DNA of 64,000 nt, taken from positions 124,001 through 188,000 of the forward strand of contig JALJCQ010000026.1 of NCBI GenBank assembly GCA_023091665.1, written 5' to 3'. Every line of letters starts with the position of its first letter. Positions within the stretch are counted from its first letter, which is position 1. This document shows positions 31,289 through 41,343 of this stretch, one piece after another. A program made the position numbers and the translations under genes. This DNA is from Pythium myriotylum. Its lineage: Eukaryota > Oomycota > Peronosporomycetes > Pythiales > Pythiaceae. The notes beneath the pieces are model-generated. The model was not told the origin of the DNA. It did no database searches and saw only the letters and a list, made by a program, of their open reading frames with translations.

Positions 31289-31558
31289 ATGATCGGATTC
31301 AAGACCCTCGTCATCGCGTTTGCGGCCATGGTGGTCGTTGCCAGCGCCCAAACCAAGCTACTCGACTGCGAGCGTGACGCGCATTCGTCTGTCTCTAACG
31401 TTTCCGGCGGAAGGTACAAGGATCGGTGCATGTTGAAAGCGCACACTCCAGCGCAGAAGGCGTGCTGCGAGCGAAACATCAAGATCTCAACCGACTACTT
31501 GATCAAAAAGTGCATGGGCGAGAACGTGGCCGGGCTCGGCAGAATGACACAATGTTAG
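31289..31558 (+). CDS. Small secreted six-cysteine protein (SCR-like), copy 1
   Basis: 89 residues. A signal peptide (about 1-20, ending VASA) precedes a mature domain of about 69 residues with cysteines at 27, 47, 59, 60, 75 and 89, the last being the C-terminal residue. Six cysteines suggest three disulfides. The second copy at 34636 has all six at the same positions. The strongest shared block is KACC followed by NIK and the tail AGLG-MTQC. Small secreted cysteine-rich proteins are a common class of oomycete apoplastic effectors or elicitors. That is inference from size and secretion only, and I do not recognise a named family. The copia element lies 228 bp upstream, close to its promoter. 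Confidence 0.78.
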   Translation: MIGFKTLVIAFAAMVVVASAQTKLLDCERDAHSSVSNVSGGRYKDRCMLKAHTPAQKACCERNIKISTDYLIKKCMGENVAGLGRMTQC

Positions 31559-31677
31559 GCTGCGCGACGAAGCCCAAGGTGTCATTTGCTTGGGTTGTCG
31601 ATCGACCTCTCTCGACGGCGCTGTGGTTGTTTGTTTTTGAAGGGAATGTGAATGTAACCGTCACAATGTTGTGTAGT

Positions 31678-31680
<3 letters not shown>

Positions 31681-31714
<34 letters not shown>
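31681..31714. repeat. (TC)n microsatellite
   Basis: About 17 TC units in the 3' region of the small secreted gene. Confidence 0.95.
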
Positions 31715-31716
<2 letters not shown>

Positions 31717-31823
31717 GCACACAGACCCACACAGACTTTCGTTACAGTATCGAGTCTTTGACGCCGGAAAAGCTTTCGCCAGTCGTCAGAATGTTGAAGT
31801 TGATGTGTTCCTAACAAATGCTG

Positions 31824-32100
31824 CATCGTCCGCGTCAACCGCAAACACCGTACTGAGATATCCCCGCCGGCTTACGTATCAATCAAGCAGATTCTTACAA
31901 CCTACAAGGCACACTATAAAGGACTCCTCGCATATACACACGACAACCCCGCGCACCTCATAAGCCTCAACTATGTCCACGGGACCCTATCTTCTCACCT
32001 CTCCATGTTATGAAAACGACAACAATTAGTAGTTACGAGAGTTAGGTGCTTAAAGGAAGGTCCTAACTTCGGCTAAGTAAAGGTATTCCCCCCCCCCCCC
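31824..32100 (+). mobile_element. 277-bp insertion with poly-C tail and 12-bp target duplication
   Basis: TAACAAATGCTG occurs at 31812-31823 and 32101-32112, flanking the segment. The segment ends in 13 consecutive C residues directly before the second repeat, where a retroposon tail would be. No coding domain is recognised. A chance direct repeat is possible but unlikely at this length and position. Confidence 0.5.
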
Positions 32101-32522
32101 TAACAAATGCTGTGCGTTGCCCGGGGAGCTCTGGATATTCACACTACGAGCAGTTTATCTGAAACCGAATAAATATCTTGGTTTTATGACGTCAATGTGT
32201 GTTGTCTTCGCATACAGGTACTAGTAATAGCCTGAGATTTAAGGCAATATCTCAACGTTTCGAGCAGTGAAGAAGCACGTTCAAAACGAAAAAGTTGAGT
32301 AAAATACAAATGTTGGACGAATGTCGTTCTTGACCGACTGGGTAAACTTTGGCATGTGATATTCGTTTATGACATATATAATATATAACAAGATCAAGAT
32401 ATAGTAAATTGGGGTATTTTTACGAAATTATAAAGCATACTGTGAAGGATAATAATAATGACAATATTGGTACGCGATTCGTACCTTTCCAAAAAACTAC
32501 TCCGTATTCCCAAATGTTGTTA

Positions 32523-33214
32523 TTGTGGGATTCAACTTATTTGTCCAAATGAATAGCAAATCTGGCAGATTTAGAGCCTCAAATTACGTATATAACCCTC
32601 AACAAACGCATAAATACGCGAAGTAACCCCTGTTAGTTTGACAACTGCATTCTTGATCCCCGATTAACGCGTGGTGGTCTGCTTTCAAATCGGTTGGACG
32701 CAGATTTATCCTTGTCGACCGCCAGAAAGCCGTTGCCCGAGCGGCATTCTGCCAGAACAAGACTCCAAATCGTCCACCGGCAAATTTATATGCTCTGCAG
32801 TCTCACAGTGAAGGTAGGCGAGATTGGGAAGACCAGCCGCACCACTATTTTTTTTCGTTCGTAGAAATGTGTTCGACGACGTGGGGCGGGTACGACGTCC
32901 GCCGACCGCGCGCCTTCGCGAGCACGTGACCGGTCGTCTTGAACTGCTTGAACCAGCGCCCCACAGCTCGTGAGGACACTCCTAGAATTCGAGCGACAGT
33001 GGCCTCTGGCACGGCATAGGCGTACACGAGCGTCACTGCCCACCACCTAAGCTCGCTCCCATACATGGGCCTCCCACACCACCACAATCGCTGATTTCCA
33101 ATGACGTAACCGATTCGTACCCTTCATAACCCTACTTTGTAACCCTTATTTACACCCGTTTCGCTCGGCAGATTAAGACCCTGGTGTGGGCGGCAAATAA
33201 CTCAAATCCCACAA
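32523..33214 (-). mobile_element. Tc1/mariner-like DNA element, non-autonomous
   Basis: The ends are inverted repeats: TTGTGGGATTCAACTTATT at 32523 on the plus strand, and TTGTGGGATTTGAGTTATT read inward from 33214 on the minus strand (3 mismatches in the first 21 positions). Each end abuts a TA dinucleotide (32521-32522 and 33215-33216), the target of Tc1/mariner elements. Inside is a helix-turn-helix relic, but no DDE catalytic domain. At 692 bp it is internally deleted. Confidence 0.7.
32845..33066 (-). pseudogene. Transposase N-terminal helix-turn-helix relic
   Basis: The frame from ATG 33066 contains VPEATVARILGVSSRAVGRW followed by FKQFKTTGHV, a typical homeodomain-like DNA-binding segment of Tc1/IS630-type transposases. 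It then has an RGRR basic patch. It ends after 73 residues without any catalytic domain. Confidence 0.65.
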
Positions 33215-34575
33215 TACTATGAATCTAGAATTTTGCGGAAAAGTATCAGCAATCAGCAATTCGAACAGCAGTGTGGAAGCTTTGAACCGACTTAGAATTG
33301 GGCCAAGGACCTGCTCAATTTCGGGCCGAGCAGCTGCTTGGAATTGTTCGACGATTTCTTAACTTCGACCCCCCCCCCTATTAGTAATTGTGCTGAGCTA
33401 TTCGTATCCGCAATTTCCCGTTGGATCCTTTTCACCTCTCCAGATGTAGACTGCAGCGCCTTCCGGAGGGGGGGGGGGGGGGGGGAGAAGCACAATAAAT
33501 TTGAATAGTCGTTTCATCTCATTGATAGTCTGCGACGTTGGCTTGAATCGCGGTCGGGCGACGGGTTCGATGAGCTTCAGTTTGTGGATAACTTGCCGAG
33601 CGTCATTGTGTGACTATGTTAACGTAGTCTCTGTAAGAAGTTGGCATTTGGATGGGAAATGAAAGCGAATCAATTCCGCTATTGCTCCAAACAGAACGAT
33701 AATTGGTACACCCCATAGTAAGCATTACAAAAATCCATCGGGCGTTCCAGAGTTCCTAAAGAGAATGTTCTCCACGCGCACGCACGCCGCTTGGGCTGGT
33801 ACATTTGTTCACAGCTTTCACGTCAGACGAGCCCCTCCTAGTTCCCTACAAATCATTCCTTTTTCGTCCCACACTGACCATCACTCTTCCACTCATGTGC
33901 TGGCAGGGAAGGCCAAGATGGTGTGCGCGATCGCTGGTTCCGAAGGCAATTTCTATCGCCCTGGCGTGAGGAATGGATGTTTCGAATAATGAAATGGAGT
34001 TCTAGCACATTTATCAATATGGGCAGTTGGAGTATATTTCCGGAATTGATCTACGTGTTTTCCCAGAAAACGCTCATTTTTGCCAAGTTCTAACAGAGAC
34101 TGTGGGTTAAGAAAACTCGAGAGTTGTCGGAGCCTATCGATTGATACCCCGACACAATCAACTGAATGTAGGCTACAGGCAATCGAGAGGGCATGTGGAT
34201 GTCGTGTCGACGTGTTTTCCGCCGATCAAATGTCTCGAGTGTAACGAGTGAGTCATCATGAGTCCTCGTGAGTCCTCTCACTTGTTCTGGTTAATACTTG
34301 GGATTCACGTACGCCCAAAGATTGCAAGTTTCAGGTCTCCATATCTGGACTTGTAAGGTTTCGAGACTCATGGTGAGTCCCGTGAGCTCATCGAGCATCC
34401 ATGGGACGCGATCTTTGAGGTTTTGCCGACGGCACTGTCCAGTTTAGTCCGTAGCAAGCCTTCACACAAGGGCTTGCACCCATCATTCAGTGGCGTGCTA
34501 CGTATTTGCAAGTTATCCACCACTGGATCTGTCCGAATCTCACAGGCTCCGCATTTAACTCCACGCACCTCCGTC
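33215..34575. other. Intergenic, no gene recognised
   Basis: Contains two poly-C/G homopolymers (about 33370 and 33470-33485) and only short unrelated frames. It separates the tandem secreted genes. Confidence 0.55.
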
Positions 34576-34589
34576 TCACTCGTAAATCT
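34576..34589 (+). promoter_or_regulatory. Oomycete Inr-type start region
   Basis: TCACTCGTAAATCT lies about 58 nt before the ATG, aligned with the equivalent motif of copy 1. Upstream sequence including TTATCCACC is also shared by the two genes. Confidence 0.45.
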
Positions 34590-34635
34590 GCAAGCTCCAG
34601 ATCGGATCAAGATCAGCCCCCACGTTCTCCTCATC

Positions 34636-34905
34636 ATGATCGGATTCAAGACCCTCGCCATCGCACTTGCGGCTACGATAGTCGTTGTCAGTGCGCAGAG
34701 CAAGGAAATCGACTGCCAGCGCCAAGCGCAGTCAAGTGTCTCCGGCTCGTCAGGCGCGAGCTTCGCCGATCGGTGTATGACCGGGAAGATCACCGCAGCA
34801 AAGAAGGCGTGCTGCGACCAAAATATCAAGCTCGCCACCGAGTTCGAGTTTAGAAAGTGTATGGGCCGAAGCGTGGCTGGACTCGGGAAAATGACGCAGT
34901 GTTAG
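34636..34905 (+). CDS. Small secreted six-cysteine protein (SCR-like), copy 2
   Basis: 89 residues, a paralogue of the gene at 31289. The ATG is chosen to match it. The open frame extends upstream to 34423 but without a signal peptide. The signal peptide MIGFKTLAIALAATIVVVSA is followed by cysteines at 27, 47, 59, 60, 75 and 89, exactly as in copy 1, while many other mature positions differ. Similarity extends into the 5' leader and the 3' flank (CGCCGG...TTGTTGAAGTTGA), so the duplication unit was larger than the coding region. Role unknown; likely extracellular. Confidence 0.78.
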   Translation: MIGFKTLAIALAATIVVVSAQSKEIDCQRQAQSSVSGSSGASFADRCMTGKITAAKKACCDQNIKLATEFEFRKCMGRSVAGLGKMTQC

Positions 34906-35323
34906 ACTGTCAGACACGCCCGAGGCGGCTCTCGGTCGCACCCATCACTCTCGAAAGGTTTATAGTACGGGAGTTGCGAGTGTAAACGCTTTAATCGCAT
35001 CGCTTCGACTCTCTCTCTCTCCTTCATGACTTTGTGTTGAGACATCAACGCCGGGATAGCCGTTTCGCTAGTCGTCACTTTGTTGAAGTTGACACGCTCA
35101 TGACTCATACTTCTTGAACTGGTTCGTATGCAGACGACCTTTTCCACGCGAAGACCCTGGCCTCCTCCTTCTCCGCGACCTGTGCAATCGATTCTGTAAG
35201 CGACTCTTACCACGTCGATCAATGTGACCTCGAGAACCGATCTATCGAGCGAGGACATCGACGAACAGAAAAACAAAAAATCGCACGATGGTCTCATATT
35301 CACTTTAACTCGACCCTTCGGTC

Positions 35324-37615
35324 TCAGTAAACCACATACGGCTCGCTGCGCTGACTGCTATACCCTCGCTGGGACGGTGGCCGGGAGGCCTGCCGCTGGA
35401 TACCGCCTCGCGACGAATTCGTCGCCGACGCTGTTGGGGTCTTGGGCACGATGAGGTCGGCCGCGAGCTTGGTGAGCGCCTGCATGGTGGCGTAGTCCTT
35501 GGTCGTGATGTTGTTGTGGGGCACCATGTCGCCGGCGCAGACCGAAGCGACGACCGTGCCGTCGGGCGCGTGGACGGGGAAGCCCGCGTAGAACTTGACG
35601 CCGAGCCCCTTGATGCAGCCCATCTGCGCGAAACGCATGTCTCGCTGCGGGTTCTTGATGATCATGGGCTTGGCAGCGTACTGGTTGTGCACGCACATGT
35701 TCTCGTCACGAGGCAGCACGAGCCCGACCTCCGGGTACTGGAACGTGCCCACGGCGTGGTAGTTGGACTCGTCGATGACTGTGACGAAGCCGATGGGGCA
35801 GTTGAGCTTCTTGGCCGCGACCTGAGCGAGCAAGTCTAGCGCCGAGCGGTCGTAGTCCTTCTCGAGCACGCCCGACTCCTTGATGTACTTGAGTCGCTTG
35901 GCCTCCTTCGCGGGCTCGAACACGGGCGCCAGCGGCGTGTTGGCGTCTGTCACGAGCGTGACTGTGCTGTCGTATGTGTACGCGTAGTCGCGCTCTCCTT
36001 CGTACACGGGACACTCCTCGGCGCGGTACTGGTGCTTGGTCTCTCGCAGACTCGCGCTCAGGTGGTTCTCCAGGTCGCGTAGCACCTGCTTGGTCTTATC
36101 AACAGGCGGTGCCGGAGGCGGAGGCGCGCGACCTCCGGACGCCGTGCGCACGGTCTTGGGTGGCGCCGTTGCTGCTGCTGACTGCTGCGACGAACCGATG
36201 AGCTGCGCGAGCATCTCGAGTGCCTGCGAGCGTTGTGAGGCGTCCGCAGAGAAGAGGTTCTCCGAGATGGAACTCGAGCCCGAGCCGACCGAGACCGTGT
36301 CGTCGTCGTCGGACGGAACGCTCTCCTCCCAAGACGAATCGTCGGCCTCCACGACGGTCGGACCGAGCGCTTGCAACAAGTCCTCGTCGTCGAACATGCA
36401 CGAGTCGACGCGCACGACGCACTGGATGCAGCAGCGGTTCTTACGCACCTCACCCACGCGCGCCTCGACTTCGTACATCTGCGAGCAGTCCCGGCAGACC
36501 ATATTACCGCAGAGCTGGCAGAAAAAGTCGCGACGGAAGAACGAAAAGTTCTTATGGCAGATCCAGCAGTTGGAGCTCGTCGCGGCGTCGTTGTAGGCCA
36601 CGGGGAAGTAGATGAACGTCTGGAAGCCCAGTCGCCGCCTTCGGATCACTGCCTCGAACTGGCGCAGCGACTTGGTGAGAATGTCCATGATGTGGCTGGC
36701 CTCCGGGTTCATGATGGCATCGCGGCGGCGACCCAGGTCAGCAGCAGAGACCGAGAAGCCCGGCGTCTTGCGACTGAAGCGACCGTAGTGCGACGGCGGG
36801 ATGGTCGACGCGTACGTGTGCATGAAGATGCGCGTGGTTTGGTTGATGGATCCGTAGCCGCCGTGCTTGGCCTGCATGTCGAGCCCGACGGCGATGTGGT
36901 CGAGCTCGCGTCGCAGAGCCGTGCGGTCGTGGCTCGCGACGATCTGGTCGTGGGCGTCCTTGGGGATGGTCTTCATGACGTGGATCGCGCGGTCTTTGCT
37001 CGGGTACTGCTGGGTGCAGCTCGCGAACACGAGCTTCTGCGTGCGCTTGTGCTTGGTGCTGATCTTGACGCGGAGCTTGGGCCGCAGCGTCGCGAGCTGC
37101 ACGCCGATGAGACCGTCCTGCGGCACGTTGTCCGGGTGCTCGGTCGCCTGGCTCGACCGCGCCGTGTCGACCGACGCTGTCGTGTCGCGCACACGAAGGC
37201 TGAACTTGCGGCGCTGCTGGAAGAGCACCTGGCCGCGCTTGAACTTGGTGCCGCAAAGCGCTTGCATCGAGGCCTCGTAGTCGCTTGACTGCGGGTTGAT
37301 GAGCACGTTGAGCACCTCGTTGAGGTGGCACTTGAGCTCGGTCTTGGCCACCATGGCGTGGGCGATGTCGAGGTCGTCGTCCGGGTCGTCGGCGCCGCCG
37401 GGCACGAGTTCGAACATGTCGACGCCGTTCTTGCGTTTGCGTTGCTTCCAGCGCCGGCCGAACGTGTCTTTCGCGACCGCAGCCTTGAGCTTGGGGATCG
37501 TCGCGAGCACATCGTCGCAGATCTCTTGGTCCGACATGATCATGCGCTCGTAGCCGTTGCCGACCTGCACGACGAGGCCTCCGGGCGACGACGACGGAGG
37601 AGCACGAACGCTCAT
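35324..37615 (-). CDS. START-like/FYVE-type zinc finger/GAF protein, copy 1
   Basis: 763 residues, single exon. The N-terminal part (about 30-335) resembles the lipid-binding START-like region found with FYVE fingers in oomycetes. A FYVE-type finger at about 350-400 has eight ligands in CxxC pairs (CWIC, CQLC, CRDC, CIQC). Its basic motif is RRDFFCQLCG instead of the classical RRHHCR, so binding to phosphatidylinositol 3-phosphate is not assured. An acidic Ser-rich linker and a Pro-rich APPPPAPP stretch follow. A GAF-like domain at about 570-725 contains LNCPIGFVTVID and FYAGFPVHAPDG. Expected role: a cytosolic or endosome-associated adaptor with a small-molecule sensor domain. It is a tandem duplicate of the gene at 39029-41296. 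Confidence 0.85.
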   Translation of the reverse strand: MSVRAPPSSSPGGLVVQVGNGYERMIMSDQEICDDVLATIPKLKAAVAKDTFGRRWKQRKRKNGVDMFELVPGGADDPDDDLDIAHAMVAKTELKCHLNEVLNVLINPQSSDYEASMQALCGTKFKRGQVLFQQRRKFSLRVRDTTASVDTARSSQATEHPDNVPQDGLIGVQLATLRPKLRVKISTKHKRTQKLVFASCTQQYPSKDRAIHVMKTIPKDAHDQIVASHDRTALRRELDHIAVGLDMQAKHGGYGSINQTTRIFMHTYASTIPPSHYGRFSRKTPGFSVSAADLGRRRDAIMNPEASHIMDILTKSLRQFEAVIRRRRLGFQTFIYFPVAYNDAATSSNCWICHKNFSFFRRDFFCQLCGNMVCRDCSQMYEVEARVGEVRKNRCCIQCVVRVDSCMFDDEDLLQALGPTVVEADDSSWEESVPSDDDDTVSVGSGSSSISENLFSADASQRSQALEMLAQLIGSSQQSAAATAPPKTVRTASGGRAPPPPAPPVDKTKQVLRDLENHLSASLRETKHQYRAEECPVYEGERDYAYTYDSTVTLVTDANTPLAPVFEPAKEAKRLKYIKESGVLEKDYDRSALDLLAQVAAKKLNCPIGFVTVIDESNYHAVGTFQYPEVGLVLPRDENMCVHNQYAAKPMIIKNPQRDMRFAQMGCIKGLGVKFYAGFPVHAPDGTVVASVCAGDMVPHNNITTKDYATMQALTKLAADLIVPKTPTASATNSSRGGIQRQASRPPSQRGYSSQRSEPYVVY

Positions 37616-39028
37616 GGTTGTGACACGAGAAGAAAAATACCCGAGTCACGAGAGCAGGAGACTGGAGACTCTGACGGTGAAAAGCCGAATGGGGGCCCCA
37701 GAGTGGCCCAGGCCCAGGCACGGTGAGCCTCGAGAGATGGACTTGCTCTGGTCCGGTGGGAAGTGGGAGGTCGTCAGTCACGCCATGGATCCAAGGTCTC
37801 AGCATGGACAGGCCAGACGCCCTCACTGCCCATCTTCGTCGCTCGGTCACCAAAGTGAGCAATGTTTCATCAACGGAATGGTCGCTCTTTCGCCGCCCAC
37901 CAGCTGCACGTAGCCACTCGTCATCACAGTGGCAGGAAGCCCTCCAAGCCTGCGTGTGCGAATGGTGGCTGATCTTGATACCGTCCGAACCTCTTCGAAA
38001 TCCCGAAAAAGGACTCTTTCATCGTGTTTAACTCGACTGCAAACAGTGTTTTGGAAGCGCTTTTTCGGGATTAAGAGTGCTTCATGGTGGTGCGACCAGA
38101 TCTCTCGTCAGAGAGAACCGGCTGCTTGCATTCGTAAGCGCGAAGGGGGAGCGTAAGCAACTCGCAACCATGTCTCACGAGCGCACGACGCCCACAAGTT
38201 TATGAGTTTGAGTCGGATCAGGCAAGCAAGTCAGAGGAGCGAGACAGTGGAGACCGCCACGGTCTCCGATATGCTCGTAATCTCTACACAGATCGCTCTC
38301 TAGCAAAAAAAAGCATGCCGGCGCTCTGGGGTCGGAGGAGATATGGGACAGTATAGGGAGGAGAAGTGAGAGGGTTCATGGGTCGGGAAGGCAGACGCTC
38401 CGGTCGTGGCAGGTGGTGGGCGCGTTCCTCCCGTTGAAGTCGCGGGAACCTCAACTAGGCGCCAGTCGCTGGCGTGAAATTCCAGAGCTGTACACTCAGA
38501 GATAGGGAGAGCGAAGTGAGTGGCTCACAGTGGGCACACTGTTGACACGTGAGTGGAGTCGAGTGGGCGCACATCCCTCTCGCGTGCTTCCCTCTGTTGT
38601 ATGTCCAAACTCGAGGTCGCGCTCTTTTCTCGTCGCTGGCTCTCTCGCCCGGCGACTCGTGCTGCCGAGTTGGAGTACACGTCGTCATCAGGCCACCGAC
38701 TCGGCCGTTTGATGACGACGTTTACTGATGAGCTCTGCGGAGCTGGTTCCGCGAAAACGACTGATCGAGGAGGATGTACTGCTCGTTGACGCGCTTGATT
38801 CAAGATGTATCTAGTCGCATGGATGGACAGTCGCACGGAAATCTGATGCGGAACACGAAGCGATCAGGACACCGCGACGTTGAAGTCCACCGTGGCGCCT
38901 GCTCGGCCTGTCCTCTACTCTCCCTGCGCATCCCCGCGATCCTCGGATCTGGTTTCAATCATGCATACATTGCTAATATTACGACGAGGTCCTTCGATCG
39001 GCCCTCCTCTCTACTTCTACGGAGCTCC
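37616..39028. other. Intergenic between tandem FYVE/GAF genes
   Basis: Promoter of copy 1 and 3' region of copy 2. Only short frames are present. No gene or repeat recognised. Confidence 0.6.
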
Positions 39029-41296
39029 TTAGCTCACCACAAGTGGTTCACTGCGGTGCGAGCCGCGGAAGCTCGGCTTGGATGCCCTCGTCGTGGTCGG
39101 CGACCTGGGCAGAAGCAGGTCGGACGCGAGCTTAGAAAGCGCCTCCATGGTCGCGTAGTCCTTGGTCGAGATATTGTTGTGGGGCACAGCGTCGGCCGCA
39201 CAGAGCGAGCCGAGCACCGAGCCGTCGGGTGCGTAGAGCGGAAAGCCCGCGTAGAACTTGACGCCGAGGTCCTGCACGCAGGGCATCTGCGCGAAGCGCA
39301 TGTCACGCTGTGGGTTCTTGATGATCATGGGCTTCTCGGCGTAGACGCCGTGCATGCACATGTTCTCATTGCGCGGCAGCGCGTGGGCTACCTCCGGCAG
39401 GTTGTACGTACCGATCGCTCGGAACTGGGCGTCGTCCACGACGGAGACAAAGCCGATGGGGCAGTTCAGCTTCTTCGCTGCGACTTGCGCGAGCAGATCG
39501 AGCGCAGCGCGGTCATACTTCTCGTCCAGCACACCGGACTGCTCGATATACTGTAGCCGCTTGGCCTCCTTATGGGACTCAGGCATCGGAGCGAGCGGGT
39601 GGTTCGAGTTGGTCGTCTGCGCGCCCGTGTTGTCGTAGTTGAACACGTAGTCGTGCTCCTCGCCGTACACGACACAGTCCTCCGCGCTGCGGATGTTTGC
39701 GCGCGACGACTGCAAGCTCTCGGCCAAGTGAGTCTCGAGGTCGCGGAGGATCTGCTTCTTGGTGTCCTTGACGGTCGGTGCTGGAGGCGGTGGGGCGATA
39801 CGGCCACCCGACGTCGCTCGGACCACCGTGGGCGGCGACGAAGTCGACTGCTTACCAATGAGCTGGGCGAGCATGCCGAGTGCCTGGGACCGCTGGAGCG
39901 CGTCGGTTGAGAACAAGCTGTCGGAGATCTCATGCAATGAGCCAGTGCTGGAAGCGACGGAGACTGTGTCGTCGTCGTCCGATGCTGAGGATTCGAGCCA
40001 CGAGGACTCGTCAGCATCAACAACCACAGGGCCCAACGCGGCAAGCAAGTCCTCGTCATCAAAGACGCAGTTGTCCACGCGCACGATGCACTGGATACAG
40101 CAGCGATTCTTGCGAACCTCGCCTACGCGGGCCTCGACCTCGTACATCTGCGAACAGTCGTTGCAGACCATGTTGCCACAGAGCTGGCAGAAGAAATCCC
40201 GACGGAAGAAGGAGAAATTCTTGCTACAGATAGAGCAGCACGAGTGGATGTTGGAGTCGTTGTAGATCGTGGGGAAGTACGTGAACGACTGGAACCCGAG
40301 CCGCCGCCTTCGGATCACCGTCTCGAACTGGCGAAGCGACTTGGTGAGGATATCCATGACCTGCTGAGCCTCTGGGTTCATGATAGTATCCCGACGCCGA
40401 GCGAGCTCGCTCGACGAGAAGCCGACGCTGGTCTTGGAGCCTTGACGATCATACTGGGATGGCGGTACGATCGAGGCGTACGAGTGGAGGAAGATGCGGG
40501 TCGTGTGGGTGATGGCGCCGTAGCCGCCGTGCTTGGACTGGATATCGTAGCCCACGGCAATGTGGTCCAGCTCACGTCGCAACGCCGTGCGGTCGTCGCT
40601 CGAGACGACTTGATCATGAAAAGACTTTGGGATAGTCTTCAAGACGTGGATCGCCCGGTCTTTGCTCGCGGACTGCTGCGTACAGCTGGCAAACACGAGT
40701 CGCTGCGTGCGCTTGTGCTTGGTGCTGATCTTGACGCGTAACTTTGGGCGCAGCGTCGCGAGCTGCACGCCAATCAAACCTTCCTGTGGTGTCGCGTCTA
40801 CGTCGTCAGACGAGCTCTCGTGGTTGGCAACCGACGCTGTCGTGTTGCGCAGCTTGAGGGTGATCTTGCGTCGCTGCTGGAAGAGCACTTGGCCTCGCTG
40901 GAACTTGTTCCCGCAGAGCGACCGCATCGAGGCCTCAAAGTCGCTCGACTGCGGGTTGATCAGCACGTTGAGCACTTCATTCAGATGGCACCGGAGCTCG
41001 GCCTTGGCGACCATAGCGTGGGCGAGATCCAGGTCGTCCTCGGGGTCGTCATTGCCACCTGGAATGAGCTCGTACATGTCGACGCCGTTCTTGCGCTTGC
41101 ACTGTCTCCAGCGCCTTCCGAACGTGTCCTTGGCGACCGCAGCCTTGAGCTTGGGGATCGTCGCGAGCACGTCGTCGCAGATCTCTTGGTCGGTCATGAC
41201 CATGCGCTCGAGGCCGTTGGCGGCCTGCACGACGAGCCCGCCGTGGTTGACAGGCGCGCCCGAGAGCGACGCCGGGGGTCGCACGCTCGCTGGCAT
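39029..41296 (-). CDS. START-like/FYVE-type zinc finger/GAF protein, copy 2
   Basis: 755 residues, single exon, same layout as the gene at 35324. An N-terminal START-like region contains ICDDVLATIPKLKAAVAKDT. The FYVE-type finger (CSICSKNFSFFRRDFFCQLC, then CNDC and CIQC) also lacks the RHHC motif. An acidic Ser-rich linker, an APPPPAP stretch and a C-terminal GAF-like domain (LNCPIGFVSVVD, FYAGFPLYAPDG) follow. Close similarity along the whole length and same orientation indicate tandem duplication. An Inr-type motif lies 41-47 nt upstream of the ATG. Confidence 0.85.
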   Translation of the reverse strand: MPASVRPPASLSGAPVNHGGLVVQAANGLERMVMTDQEICDDVLATIPKLKAAVAKDTFGRRWRQCKRKNGVDMYELIPGGNDDPEDDLDLAHAMVAKAELRCHLNEVLNVLINPQSSDFEASMRSLCGNKFQRGQVLFQQRRKITLKLRNTTASVANHESSSDDVDATPQEGLIGVQLATLRPKLRVKISTKHKRTQRLVFASCTQQSASKDRAIHVLKTIPKSFHDQVVSSDDRTALRRELDHIAVGYDIQSKHGGYGAITHTTRIFLHSYASIVPPSQYDRQGSKTSVGFSSSELARRRDTIMNPEAQQVMDILTKSLRQFETVIRRRRLGFQSFTYFPTIYNDSNIHSCCSICSKNFSFFRRDFFCQLCGNMVCNDCSQMYEVEARVGEVRKNRCCIQCIVRVDNCVFDDEDLLAALGPVVVDADESSWLESSASDDDDTVSVASSTGSLHEISDSLFSTDALQRSQALGMLAQLIGKQSTSSPPTVVRATSGGRIAPPPPAPTVKDTKKQILRDLETHLAESLQSSRANIRSAEDCVVYGEEHDYVFNYDNTGAQTTNSNHPLAPMPESHKEAKRLQYIEQSGVLDEKYDRAALDLLAQVAAKKLNCPIGFVSVVDDAQFRAIGTYNLPEVAHALPRNENMCMHGVYAEKPMIIKNPQRDMRFAQMPCVQDLGVKFYAGFPLYAPDGSVLGSLCAADAVPHNNISTKDYATMEALSKLASDLLLPRSPTTTRASKPSFRGSHRSEPLVVS

Positions 41297-41329
41297 GATG
41301 CACGAGAGGCGAGAATGGTGGGACAGAGA

Positions 41330-41343
41330 GAATTGCGAAGTGA
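41330..41343 (-). promoter_or_regulatory. Oomycete Inr-type start region
   Basis: Minus-strand TCACTTCGCAATTC fits TCAYTYY plus the TT-containing flank, a typical oomycete transcription start signature. It is placed about 45 nt before the FYVE/GAF start codon. Confidence 0.55.

Noticed and set aside
36371..37288. Long plus-strand frames opposite the FYVE/GAF genes (also 40662-41618 and 56260-57018)
   Set aside because: They mirror one another because the sense genes are paralogues. They are antisense shadows with no protein-like features of their own.
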